Below, piece by piece: positions 42,911-51,125 of a stretch of DNA of 64,000 nt. Each line of letters starts with the position of its first letter. Position 1 is the first letter of the stretch. This stretch comes from JBEBSD01 sp040394475 (GTDB lineage Bacteria > Bacteroidota > Bacteroidia > Cytophagales > Spirosomataceae), in the NCBI GenBank assembly GCA_040394475.1, contig JBEBSD010000015.1, positions 1-64,000 on the forward strand. The letters are read 5' to 3'. The translations under genes and the position numbers were made by a program. The notes under the pieces are model-generated. The model made no database searches. It was not told where the DNA came from and saw only the letters and a list, made by a program, of their open reading frames with translations.

Positions 42911-45217
42911 TTAAGGGATGGTGATTTGCGATTGCCGCGCTTTACTGGTATCCGTGTGCAGAAGCTGTACTCCCTCCGAACGACTGCCGCTTACCTGAAG
43001 AATTGTTTCGGTACCCGGCGTGTAGGTCAGGTTGTCGATGGTGACATTCCGGCCGTTCTGCACCCGGGCAGCGACTTTTTCAGTAGTAAGGAGGACCGCA
43101 TTCCGAAGGGTGATCTGTTCCCCTTCCACACAGATAAAGCCTTTTTTCGAACGCATGGAAACGTTTTCGATGACAATGTTTTTGATACTCATCTCCGGTA
43201 GCCCCCGAACCATAATGGCCGTTTCAGCTCCCTTGCAGGTGACGTTGCGGATATGAAAATTCTGAAACCGGGGCGTACCTTCATTGAGCGGTGCTGCTTT
43301 CATGACCGGCAGTGCATTTTGCTCGCCTGGCTGCGGGACAGGGTCCCGGGCCTCGTAATACATATCGAACAGGATCGCTTCTCCCGGGATATTGGTCATG
43401 TTAATGTCCGAAATATAAATATTTTCCACGACCCCTCCGCGACCACGCGCGGTTTTGAAACGGAGTCCGACGTCCGTTCCGAGGAAGTTGCAGTTGGTTA
43501 CATATATATTGTTCACCCCGCCGGACATTTCACTGCCGATTACGAAGCCGCCATGACCGTGGAAAACGGTTGAATTACGGACGATAATGTTTTCGGTCGG
43601 GACCCCGCGTCTGCGGCCTTCTTCATCGCGCCCCGACTTGATGCAAATACCGTCATCCCCCACGTCGAAGGTGGCATTTTCAATAAGGCCGAACCGGCAG
43701 GACTCAAGGTCCAGCCCGTCCCCGTTTTGGGCAAACCAGGGATTGCGCACGGAGACATTCCGGATAATAATATGCTCACAAAGCATTGGGTGAATATTCC
43801 AGGCAGGCGAATTCTGAAAGCTGACCCCCTCCAGCAGGATACGCCGGCAATCGGTAAACCGGACCATATTGGGACGCAGGAACTCCTTGATATTTTCTGA
43901 ATTTTCAACGGTGTACCCGGCGGAAATCCTGCCCGCACCAGGTGTTTCATGGCCTAATTTGGCACGTGCTGTGGGGTACCATATCTTTTCTTCTTTGTCC
44001 AGTATTCCGCCGGATGCAACGAGTTGCTTCCATTGACCGGCGGTCAGCTTTTCCTTCTTAACCTGCCGCCACACCTGCCCGGCGCCGTCAATAATGCCTT
44101 TTCCGGTAATGGCAATGTTGGAGGCCTGGCTGGCGCTGATAGGGGACTGGCACCGCACGGCATCCTGTCCTTCCCAACTGGTGACTACAATCGGGTAATC
44201 GTCGAAACGGTCACTGAATTGCAGCAATGCGCCTTCGGAGAGGTGCAGGTTGACATTGCTCTTCAGGACAAGCGGACCGGTAAGCCAGAAGCCTGCAGGG
44301 ACAACCACGGTACCGCCACCCGCCTGATGGCAGGCGTCGATTGTCTTTTGAAGCGTTGCTGTGGCAGGTTCGACACGGTTTGCGGGGATAGCGCCGTAGT
44401 CCTGGAGGTGAAATGTGTCAAGAGGGAACCTGGTCGTTTGGATTTTGGGTAATTCAAACTCGTACTGATAGGTCGAGCCGAACGTTTTCAGCAGGTTGAC
44501 AAGCGGAAGCTGCTGATCGCGGATGGCTGCGGCAACCGTGCCCGCGATCAATTCTGCTCCGTAGCGTGAAAAATGGGTGTCGTCCAGCACCCCCTTCGGA
44601 TATTTCGGGTAATAGCCGCCCGGAAAGTGAAGAAACAGTTCTTTGGAAGCTTCGGCCCCCAGCGATTCCAGGAGTGCGCCGCTCCGCTGATGAAGGTCGA
44701 TTACAGGCACATGCGCCGCTTTTCCAACCGCTTTTACGGCTGCAGGATAGTCACCGTGAGTGTCGAAAAACTTCCCGCCGGTATCGAATCTTCTGCGCAT
44801 CACGGGAGTAATCAGCACAGGAAAGGCTCCTTTTGCCCTGGTTTCCCGGATAAACCGGTTCAGGTTTTCAGGATAGCGGTCGGTTGGGCCCGCATAGCGC
44901 GTGCTGTCCTGGAACTTCTGGTCGTTATGCCCGAACTGGATCAGCACATAGTCTCCGGGTTTCAACAGCGACACAACTTTTTCCCACCGCTTTTCAGTAA
45001 GAAAACTTTTACTGCTGCGCCCGTTGACGGCATGGTTGGAAACGATTGCTTTTCCCCGATCAATATATTCGGCAAATACCGTACCCCAACCGGTTTCAGG
45101 GGCATCACCCGGGCTTTTGTCGGCCATCGTTGAATCACCGATCAGGAAGATGACCGGTACAGGCTCCGGGGAGCGGAAGCTAACAAGCAGCAGCGCAAAT
45201 AATAAGAGTTGTTTCAT
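42911..45217 (-). CDS. CE12 acetylesterase-GH28 polygalacturonase fusion
   Basis: A 768-residue secreted two-domain enzyme with a signal peptide at 1-15. Residues 20-245 are an SGNH esterase of the rhamnogalacturonan acetylesterase type: GDST at 27-30, NHAVNGRSS near 60, FGHND near 95 and DDTHFSRYG near 212. Residues about 265-768 are a GH28 right-handed beta-helix with NGDGLDLES, VGDDGICIKSG, the GHGG motif and RFKTARGRGG, so all usual catalytic elements are present. One polypeptide would deacetylate and cut (rhamno)galacturonan. It is followed by kdgF with a 3-bp gap. Confidence 0.92.
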   Translation of the reverse strand: MKQLLLFALLLVSFRSPEPVPVIFLIGDSTMADKSPGDAPETGWGTVFAEYIDRGKAIVSNHAVNGRSSKSFLTEKRWEKVVSLLKPGDYVLIQFGHNDQKFQDSTRYAGPTDRYPENLNRFIRETRAKGAFPVLITPVMRRRFDTGGKFFDTHGDYPAAVKAVGKAAHVPVIDLHQRSGALLESLGAEASKELFLHFPGGYYPKYPKGVLDDTHFSRYGAELIAGTVAAAIRDQQLPLVNLLKTFGSTYQYEFELPKIQTTRFPLDTFHLQDYGAIPANRVEPATATLQKTIDACHQAGGGTVVVPAGFWLTGPLVLKSNVNLHLSEGALLQFSDRFDDYPIVVTSWEGQDAVRCQSPISASQASNIAITGKGIIDGAGQVWRQVKKEKLTAGQWKQLVASGGILDKEEKIWYPTARAKLGHETPGAGRISAGYTVENSENIKEFLRPNMVRFTDCRRILLEGVSFQNSPAWNIHPMLCEHIIIRNVSVRNPWFAQNGDGLDLESCRFGLIENATFDVGDDGICIKSGRDEEGRRRGVPTENIIVRNSTVFHGHGGFVIGSEMSGGVNNIYVTNCNFLGTDVGLRFKTARGRGGVVENIYISDINMTNIPGEAILFDMYYEARDPVPQPGEQNALPVMKAAPLNEGTPRFQNFHIRNVTCKGAETAIMVRGLPEMSIKNIVIENVSMRSKKGFICVEGEQITLRNAVLLTTEKVAARVQNGRNVTIDNLTYTPGTETILQVSGSRSEGVQLLHTDTSKARQSQITIP

Positions 45218-45240
45218 GTGAATAAAAGGTTATCAGCTTT

Positions 45241-45502
45241 CGGCAGTCAGCTTTCAGCGGGGCCGCCCAGGCATTTATTCATCTACGGTTTTTGTGCAAT
45301 CCATTTTCTGATAGCTGATTGCTCATGGCCATTTCATCTGTATAAATAGTACAACTAACCGGGTGATTTTGGATTTACGATTGACGATTTTAGATTTACG
45401 ATTTTATGATTTTGGATTTCCGACCGCTGAAATCCGATAGCTGATCTCCGATTTCCGACCGCTGAAATCCGATAGCTGATCTCCGAAACCATACATCGTA
45501 CA
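45241..45502. repeat. Repeat-filled spacer with a perfect 35-bp tandem duplication
   Basis: The gap between kduI and the CE12-GH28 gene contains short words such as GATTTACGATT and AGCTTTCAGC, then an exact 35-bp unit twice in tandem (45416-45450 and 45451-45485) containing CCGACCGCTGAAATCCGATA. Similar words occur at 11780-11820. No open reading frame or terminator was recognised. Confidence 0.85.
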
Positions 45503-46333
45503 TCATCGTAAATCAGCAATCGCTATCGGATCCATGTCGGTATAATCCTTGTTTTCACCTGCCATGCCCCAGATGAATGAATAGCCCGACGTACCGCATC
45601 CGGAATGGATGGACCAGGGCGGGGAAATGACGGCCTGGTGGTTTTGGATCCAGAGCGAACGGGTTTCCTGCGGCGGACCCATCAGGTGCAGGACCTGCTG
45701 TCCCGCGGGAACGCCGAAATAGAAATAGGCTTCCATGCGCCGGTCGTGAACGTGGGCCGGCATGGTGTTCCATACGCTTCCGGTATGCAGGGTGGTCAAG
45801 CCCATTACAAGCTGGCAGCTCTGGATGCCGTCTGCGTGGATATATTTGGAAATGGTGCGGAGATTGGAGGTTTCGGCGCTGCCGGCAGTCATGGGAGAGG
45901 CGTCTTCGCGCGTGTATAAAGTCGCCGGATATGCCTGGTGTGCCGGGGCGGAAAGCAGGTAAAACAGGGCGGGCAGTGAAGCGTCCCGGCTGTCGAACTG
46001 TACGTTTTGAACCCCTTTGCCAAGGTACAGGCAACTTTGGGGCGCGAGCTCCCACACCTTGCCATCAGCAGTGACCGTCCCGTGACCGCCCACATTGAGA
46101 ATGCCGATTTCCCGTCTTTCCAGAAAATATCCGGACCGCAGGTTCTCGTGAGCGGCCAGGTGCAGCGATTCGCCGACCGGTTGCGCGCCTCCTATCATGA
46201 CCCGGTCATAATGCGAGTAGGTCCAGTGGACGTGTCCGGGTTCGAATACTTGCTCAATCAGAAACTGACGCCGTAATCCGGAAGTGTTGAGTTGAGCCAT
46301 TTCAGCCTGGCTGCATGCATGTCGGATATCCAT
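45503..46333 (-). CDS. kduI: 5-dehydro-4-deoxy-D-glucuronate isomerase
   Basis: A 276-residue cupin-type isomerase that converts 5-keto-4-deoxyuronate to 2,5-diketo-3-deoxygluconate in pectin breakdown. The start at 46333 (MDIRHACSQ) fits the family; an earlier in-frame ATG adds an unrelated segment. The metal site MPAHVHDRRMEAYFYF is near residue 190 and SPPWSIHSGCGT near 232. The gene is whole, but the usual next-step enzyme KduD is present only as a remnant immediately upstream. Confidence 0.93.
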   Translation of the reverse strand: MDIRHACSQAEMAQLNTSGLRRQFLIEQVFEPGHVHWTYSHYDRVMIGGAQPVGESLHLAAHENLRSGYFLERREIGILNVGGHGTVTADGKVWELAPQSCLYLGKGVQNVQFDSRDASLPALFYLLSAPAHQAYPATLYTREDASPMTAGSAETSNLRTISKYIHADGIQSCQLVMGLTTLHTGSVWNTMPAHVHDRRMEAYFYFGVPAGQQVLHLMGPPQETRSLWIQNHQAVISPPWSIHSGCGTSGYSFIWGMAGENKDYTDMDPIAIADLR

Positions 46334-46367
46334 ATATAGTAAGGTAGTTAAATTTTGATTGAAGTGA

Positions 46368-46521
46368 TCAGCACCCCATTCAGCCGCTGTCAACGGTCAG
46401 GATGGGGCTTGCAAGCGCCTTGATCGCGGCGCCCGCCTCCGTCAATGACCCTGCCGATTCCCTTGTTGTACCCGGTTGCCGGGGCGGTATTTCCGGCAAG
46501 GGAAAAGTTGTTTTTATTCAT
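46368..46521 (-). pseudogene. kduD: Remnant of kduD (2-dehydro-3-deoxy-gluconate dehydrogenase)
   Basis: From the ATG at 46521 the minus strand encodes NNFSLAGNTAPATGYNKGIGR, nearly the KduD N-terminus with its TGxxxGIG cofactor loop. A frameshift then continues as LTEAGAAIKA and jumps to ILTVDSG, a stop where Trp is expected, then MGC, closely matching a KduD-type end (VDGGWMG followed by Arg). About 80% of the gene is missing. The inferred changes (GGC to AGC, TGG to TGA, CGC/CGT to TGC) are all transitions typical of decay. It lies 34 bp before kduI, the usual place for a partner. Confidence 0.8.
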
Positions 46522-46563
46522 AGTAAAGGATTAAGGTGCCATTTATTCAAACGGCTATTTACG

Positions 46564-46590
46564 TGTTCCTTGCAAGATAGACAAGGAACA
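46564..46590. promoter_or_regulatory. Inverted repeat in the kduI-lacI gap
   Basis: TGTTCCTTG (46564-46572) and CAAGGAACA (46582-46590) are perfect 9-bp arms with nine bases between. It could be an operator or a transcript hairpin; no T-run follows. Confidence 0.45.
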
Positions 46591-46603
46591 GGGCCACGAT
46601 TTT

Positions 46604-46633
46604 CATGCAATCGTTATCGGGAACGTTTGCATG
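46604..46633. promoter_or_regulatory. Candidate LacI-family operator
   Basis: CATGCAATCGTT (46604-46615) and AACGTTTGCATG (46622-46633) form an inverted repeat matching at 11 of 12 positions with six bases between. The TGCAAnCGTT half-site is in keeping with LacI-family operators. It lies 111 bp upstream of the lacI start and would control both directions. Confidence 0.55.
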
Positions 46634-46743
46634 GAGGGGATTTATAGGCTATTTTTAACAAAAAAAGGACTTCCAAACGCTATCCTGATGCAGCGAAAGC
46701 GAACAATACGGGTAGGAGTAATTGGATTAAACAAAGGTGAGAG

Positions 46744-47778
46744 GTGGAAATCATTACCATAAAGGATATTGCGAAAGCGCTGAATATTTCAACATCAACT
46801 GTATCCAGAGCGTTACGGGATAGTTATGAGATCAACCCGGAAACCAAAAAGCTGGTACTGGACTATGCGGAAAAGGTCAATTACGAACCGAACCCAATCG
46901 CACTGAGCCTGAAAGAAAACAAAAGTAAATCGATCGGAGTGATTGTTCCGCAGATTGCCAATACTTTTTTTTCACAAGTCATTAACGGCATCGAGTCGAT
47001 CGCTTACCTGCTGGGGTATCAGGTCGTTATTTTTCAGACCGGAGAATTATATGAAAGGGAAGTGGCCAACACCAAACAACTCGTTTCACGACGGGTAGAT
47101 GGTCTGCTGGTGTCCATGTCGTCGATGACGGAAGATGAAAGCCATTTCGAACAACTCATTGTCAAGGGGATGCCTATTGTGTTCTTTGACCGTGTCCCCA
47201 AAACCATCGATGCCTACAAAATTACGTCCGACAATTACAATGGTGCCTACAAGGCCACCGCGCACCTGATTGCCAATGGATTCAGGCAGATCGCCCATGT
47301 AACCAGCCATGAAGGACTCTCCATTACCCAGGAACGACTCTCAGGCTATAAAGCTGCGCTGGCTGATCATGGCCTGACCTTTCAGCCACATTTTATACAG
47401 TATTGCCAGCACGGCGGCGCAATTGCCGATGAGATGGAACTGGCAATGAATCGTATTTTTGCCGCGGGAATTATTCCGGATGCTATTTTTGCCGCGAGCG
47501 ACCGGCTGACGTTCAGCTGCCTGTACGGATTGAAAAAGAGAGGGTACAAGGTGCCGGGAGATGTCGGATTGGTCGGCTTTACCAACCTGCCGATGGTTGA
47601 TTTAATGGATCCGCCCCTGACCACCGTCACACAGCCGGCTATCGAGATGGGGAACATTGCCTGTGAATGGCTCATCGACCTGATCGAGCATCCCACCCGG
47701 ATGGTGCAATACGAAACCCGCAACCTGCCTGTTTCCCTGAGCCTGAGAGAATCGTCGCAGCCAAGGGCTGCGCGATGA
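46744..47778 (+). CDS. LacI-family transcriptional regulator
   Basis: A 344-residue repressor starting with GTG. The N-terminal helix-turn-helix and hinge are TIKDIAKALNISTSTVSRAL with INPETK just after, residues about 4-35. A periplasmic-binding-protein-like sensor domain spans 60-340 (SIGVIVPQIANTFF near 60, FDRVPKT near 148). It is divergent from the kdu/pectin genes and most likely represses them until a uronate intermediate appears. It converges with the permease gene downstream with a 17-bp gap. Confidence 0.92.
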   Translation: MEIITIKDIAKALNISTSTVSRALRDSYEINPETKKLVLDYAEKVNYEPNPIALSLKENKSKSIGVIVPQIANTFFSQVINGIESIAYLLGYQVVIFQTGELYEREVANTKQLVSRRVDGLLVSMSSMTEDESHFEQLIVKGMPIVFFDRVPKTIDAYKITSDNYNGAYKATAHLIANGFRQIAHVTSHEGLSITQERLSGYKAALADHGLTFQPHFIQYCQHGGAIADEMELAMNRIFAAGIIPDAIFAASDRLTFSCLYGLKKRGYKVPGDVGLVGFTNLPMVDLMDPPLTTVTQPAIEMGNIACEWLIDLIEHPTRMVQYETRNLPVSLSLRESSQPRAAR

Positions 47779-47795
47779 TGCCGGAGCCAATACCG

Positions 47796-49028
47796 CTATT
47801 TTTTGTAAACCAGCGCCTTTGCAGGTTGTATTTTAGAGATGATGGAAGTTGGAATGAGCACAATCAGCCCCACAATCAGGATCGTGGCAAGGTTGATCCA
47901 TAGCACCGTATAAGCGTCGATCGCGATAGGAACGGTGTCGATAAAATAGTTCACCGGGTCGAGCGGGATCAATTTGAACCGTTGCTGCAAACCGCATAGA
48001 ACCAACCCCGTCAGATTGCCCCAGATAAGTCCTTTTACAATGATGTATAACCCGATGTGCGTGAAAACCTCGCGGATCTGGGCATTGGGACTGCCAAGGG
48101 TTTTCAACAGCCCGATCAGTGGCGTTCGCTCCATGATCATGATCAGCAGGACGGATATGATATTGAAACAGGCTACAATCAGAATGAGCGTAATCAAGAC
48201 GGTAGTATTGGTGTCCATCAGCAGGAGCCAGTCAAACATCAGCCGGTGGAGATCTGTGATTTTCATCAGGAACATATCGGCCGGCGTGCTTTCGAATAAT
48301 TGCCGGTACACCTGGTCGAGTTGGGTGAAATCATTGACATACAGCTCATAACTCCCCACTGTATGCGTATCCCAGTCATTGATCCGCTGTACCAGGCCAA
48401 TGTCGCCAATCAGCATTTTGTCGTCAAACTCCTCAATCAGCCCGGTTTCATAGATGCCTGCGACCGTCAGGTTACGGACCCGGGGCGGGTTTTTGACAAA
48501 GTAGATCAGCACCTTGTCCCCGGGTTTCAGCAGCAGCTCCCTGGCCATTTTTCGGCTGATGATCACTTCTGTTGAATAGGTGGAATCGGCGGTCTCGTAA
48601 TCGATGAGCCGGCCGTCTACCAGACAGGTCTTAAAAAGGTCCCAGTCATAATCCCGCCCGACTCCTTTCAGGATCACTCCTTTGAGTTCGGAGGGCGTTT
48701 TGAGCACTCCTGACTGGTGGGCTACTGCCTGCCAGCGGGCGATACCCGGCACCCGTGCAAACAGCCCGTTCAGTTCCGCAGTATTGGTGATAGGCGCTTC
48801 TTCATACAGGTTGTTCCCGGAGGTCAGTTGGGTCAGCCGCAAATGGGAGCCAAACAGGAAAACCTTTTCCTGCATGGCTTCTTTATAGCCAAACAGGACT
48901 GAAAAGGTAATAATGGCTACTGCAACCCCAATAGCGACGCCGGCCACGCCGATCCGGTAGGCCGTCGATGAAAAAGAGCCTGCTTTATTCTGACGTATTC
49001 GCCGGGATATAAAAAGTGAAAATCTCAA
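47796..49028 (-). CDS. FtsX/LolE-type ABC transporter permease
   Basis: A 410-residue inner-membrane permease of the MacB/LolCE family: one helix at about 25-45 (VAGVAIGVAVAIITFSVLFG), a large periplasmic domain of about 230 residues, and three C-terminal helices with ISVLLIMIMERTPLIGLLKTLGS near residue 290. It resembles lipoprotein-releasing LolC/LolE. No ATPase gene lies next to it, which is usual for Bacteroidota LolC-like genes. Confidence 0.9.
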   Translation of the reverse strand: MRFSLFISRRIRQNKAGSFSSTAYRIGVAGVAIGVAVAIITFSVLFGYKEAMQEKVFLFGSHLRLTQLTSGNNLYEEAPITNTAELNGLFARVPGIARWQAVAHQSGVLKTPSELKGVILKGVGRDYDWDLFKTCLVDGRLIDYETADSTYSTEVIISRKMARELLLKPGDKVLIYFVKNPPRVRNLTVAGIYETGLIEEFDDKMLIGDIGLVQRINDWDTHTVGSYELYVNDFTQLDQVYRQLFESTPADMFLMKITDLHRLMFDWLLLMDTNTTVLITLILIVACFNIISVLLIMIMERTPLIGLLKTLGSPNAQIREVFTHIGLYIIVKGLIWGNLTGLVLCGLQQRFKLIPLDPVNYFIDTVPIAIDAYTVLWINLATILIVGLIVLIPTSIISKIQPAKALVYKK

Positions 49029-49123
49029 AAGGGAAACTATATTTGTCAGATACGTTGATCAATGGCCAAAATAACGAAAACATTTTCGTTGAAACACTTA
49101 TTTGATTTGAATCTTCAGGAGCT

Positions 49124-50395
49124 ATGGGAAATTCAAGCTGGAAAGGTAAGCATAAAATGCTGTTACACGGAGCCGTTCTCTTTTTTTGCATGCTCCTGAA
49201 GGGGGGCTGTACGGGAGCGGGGTCCGCAGCAGCGGACTCGTCACACAGGGAAGACACCCTTCCGGATCGGAAGCATGCTGCCGGTGAGGGGCAGGAACTT
49301 CGGCTGGGTATCGAGCGCCTGGACGCCTACCTGCCGTTGCTTAGCGGCAAAAGAGTAGGATTGGTTGTCAACCATACGACTATCTTCCCTGACGGGACCC
49401 ATTTGGCTGATACCTTGCTGCAGCTGGGAATTTCGGTGAAAACAATTTTTGCCCCCGAGCATGGATTTCGGGGAGAAGCGGATGCCGGGGCTACGATTTT
49501 AAATGGGGTGGATACCCGGACGGGTCTGCCGATCCTATCCTTATACGGGAAAAATAAAAAGCCGTCTCCGGAGCAGATGAGCAACCTGGACGTGCTGATT
49601 TTCGACATTCAGGATGTTGGTGTGCGGTTTTATACCTATCCCAGTACCATGCATTACGTGATGGAAGCTTGTGCGGAAAATGGGAAAGCATGCATTGTTC
49701 TGGATCGCCCGAACCCCAATGGCGATTATGTGGCAGGACCGGTGCTGGATCCGGAATTTGCCTCGTTTGTGGGAATGAACCCCGTTCCGGTAGTGCATGG
49801 CCTGACCTCCGGGGAACTGGCCGGAATGATCAACGGAGAACGCTGGCTGCAGGGGAATAAGTCCTGCAACCTGACGGTGATCCCTTGTACCGGTTATCAG
49901 CATCAAATGGCGTACGACCTGCCGGTGAAGCCGTCTCCTAACCTCCCTAACCGGCAATCCGTACGGTTGTATGCCTCCATCTGCCTGTTCGAACCCACTC
50001 TGGTGAGTGTCGGGAGGGGAACCGATTACCCGTTTCAGGTGATCGGGGCGCCGGGGAATGCAGCGTATGGCCCCTTTACATTTACTCCGGTGGACAAACC
50101 GGGCGCTATGAACCCGGTGAATGAAGGGAAATTGTGCTACGGACTCGATCTCAGGACTGCGGAGATTGCCGCAACAGGATTTACGCTGAAGTACCTGCTT
50201 GCTTTTTACGAGAAAACTCCGGATAAGACTAAATTTTTCACCAGCACAGATTTTTTTGACAAACTGGCAGGCACTGATCACCTTCGGAAAATGATCGTTG
50301 AAGGGAAAAGTGAGGAAGAAATCCTGCGCCATTTCGAGCCCGGACTGACGGTTTTCAAGGCTCTCCGAAAAAAATACCTGCTTTATCCCGATTGA
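49124..50395 (+). CDS. NamZ-type exo-beta-N-acetylmuramidase (DUF1343)
   Basis: A 423-residue lipoprotein; the lipobox LKGGC puts the lipid Cys near residue 28, or 17 if the second Met (49157) is the start. The DUF1343 domain starts with LGIERLDAYLPLLSGKRVGLVVN-like sequence. EHGFRGEADAG, FDIQDVGVRFYTYPSTMHYV and DRPNPNG are the conserved core, as in Bacillus NamZ, which releases MurNAc from peptidoglycan glycans. It probably works in cell-wall recycling. A GntR regulator and MFS transporter follow on the same strand. Confidence 0.88.
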   Translation: MGNSSWKGKHKMLLHGAVLFFCMLLKGGCTGAGSAAADSSHREDTLPDRKHAAGEGQELRLGIERLDAYLPLLSGKRVGLVVNHTTIFPDGTHLADTLLQLGISVKTIFAPEHGFRGEADAGATILNGVDTRTGLPILSLYGKNKKPSPEQMSNLDVLIFDIQDVGVRFYTYPSTMHYVMEACAENGKACIVLDRPNPNGDYVAGPVLDPEFASFVGMNPVPVVHGLTSGELAGMINGERWLQGNKSCNLTVIPCTGYQHQMAYDLPVKPSPNLPNRQSVRLYASICLFEPTLVSVGRGTDYPFQVIGAPGNAAYGPFTFTPVDKPGAMNPVNEGKLCYGLDLRTAEIAATGFTLKYLLAFYEKTPDKTKFFTSTDFFDKLAGTDHLRKMIVEGKSEEEILRHFEPGLTVFKALRKKYLLYPD

Positions 50396-50424
50396 AAAAA
50401 CTTCCTTTTGTCTGAAATCCTCCT

Positions 50425-50432
50425 TATGTTTG
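50425..50432 (+). promoter_or_regulatory. -7 promoter box before the GntR gene
   Basis: TATGTTTG matches TAnnTTTG exactly, 18 bp before the preferred start at 50451. A TTTG lies at 50407-50410, but its spacing of 14 bp is shorter than usual. Confidence 0.45.
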
Positions 50433-50450
50433 CATCAAACATCAGATGAT

Positions 50451-51113
50451 ATGATGATTAAGACAAAACGGAAGAGGCAATCCTTGTCGGACGAGGTAGC
50501 AGGACAGCTCCAGGAGCAGATTTCCTTAGGGAAATACCAGAAAGGGGACCGCCTGCCGACCGAGCCGGAATTGATGCACTATTTTGAGGTGAGCCGGTCG
50601 ACGATCCGGGAGGCTATTAAAGTACTGGCAAACTCGGGCTGGGTCCGGGTCCAGCAAGGTCTGGGGACATTTGTGGAAAGCGACCGTCCGGATCCGGAAA
50701 CCCTTGAACAGCGTTTCTCCAGGGTAGATGTTGCCCATCTGGAAGAGGTCCGGATGTTGCTGGAACGCAAAATCCTGGAAAAAGCGGCCGTTAACCGGAC
50801 TGCGGCGCAACTGGCGCAGATGAAGGGATACCTGGAAGAAAGAAAACAATTTGCAGAAGCCGGCAACGAGAAAAAATGCATAGAGGTCGATATCGCTTTT
50901 CATACCTGTGTGGCGCAGGCTTCCGGAAATCCCATCCTGGCAGACCTGTACCGGGTATTTGCGGTACGACTCGAAGAATCCTTCCTGCTTCGTTACAACA
51001 CTTCCGATAATTTCAAAATCACACAGCGGCTGCATGAACAGCTGCTCGATAGCCTGGAGCGGAGAGATTCCGCGGAGGCTTTCCGGCTTATTGAGCAAAT
51101 AACCAGTTATTAA
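50451..51113 (+). CDS. GntR/FadR-family transcriptional regulator
   Basis: A 220-residue regulator; the start at 50451 (MMIKTKRKR) is preferred since the earlier ATG overlaps the predicted promoter. The winged helix is at about 10-75 (GKYQKGDRLPTEPELMHYFEVSRSTIREAIKVL split by its turns), and the FCD sensor domain at about 85-215 with DIAFHTCVAQASGNPILADL. FCD members sense organic acids or sugar acids. It is 12 bp upstream of the MFS transporter, so it probably controls that gene. Confidence 0.9.
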   Translation: MMIKTKRKRQSLSDEVAGQLQEQISLGKYQKGDRLPTEPELMHYFEVSRSTIREAIKVLANSGWVRVQQGLGTFVESDRPDPETLEQRFSRVDVAHLEEVRMLLERKILEKAAVNRTAAQLAQMKGYLEERKQFAEAGNEKKCIEVDIAFHTCVAQASGNPILADLYRVFAVRLEESFLLRYNTSDNFKITQRLHEQLLDSLERRDSAEAFRLIEQITSY

Positions 51114-51125
51114 TAAGGGCAATAC

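Noticed and set aside
46402..46647. Plus-strand reading frame of 81 codons next to kduI
   Set aside because: It is the complement of the kduD remnant and of the inverted repeats; its translation resembles nothing known.
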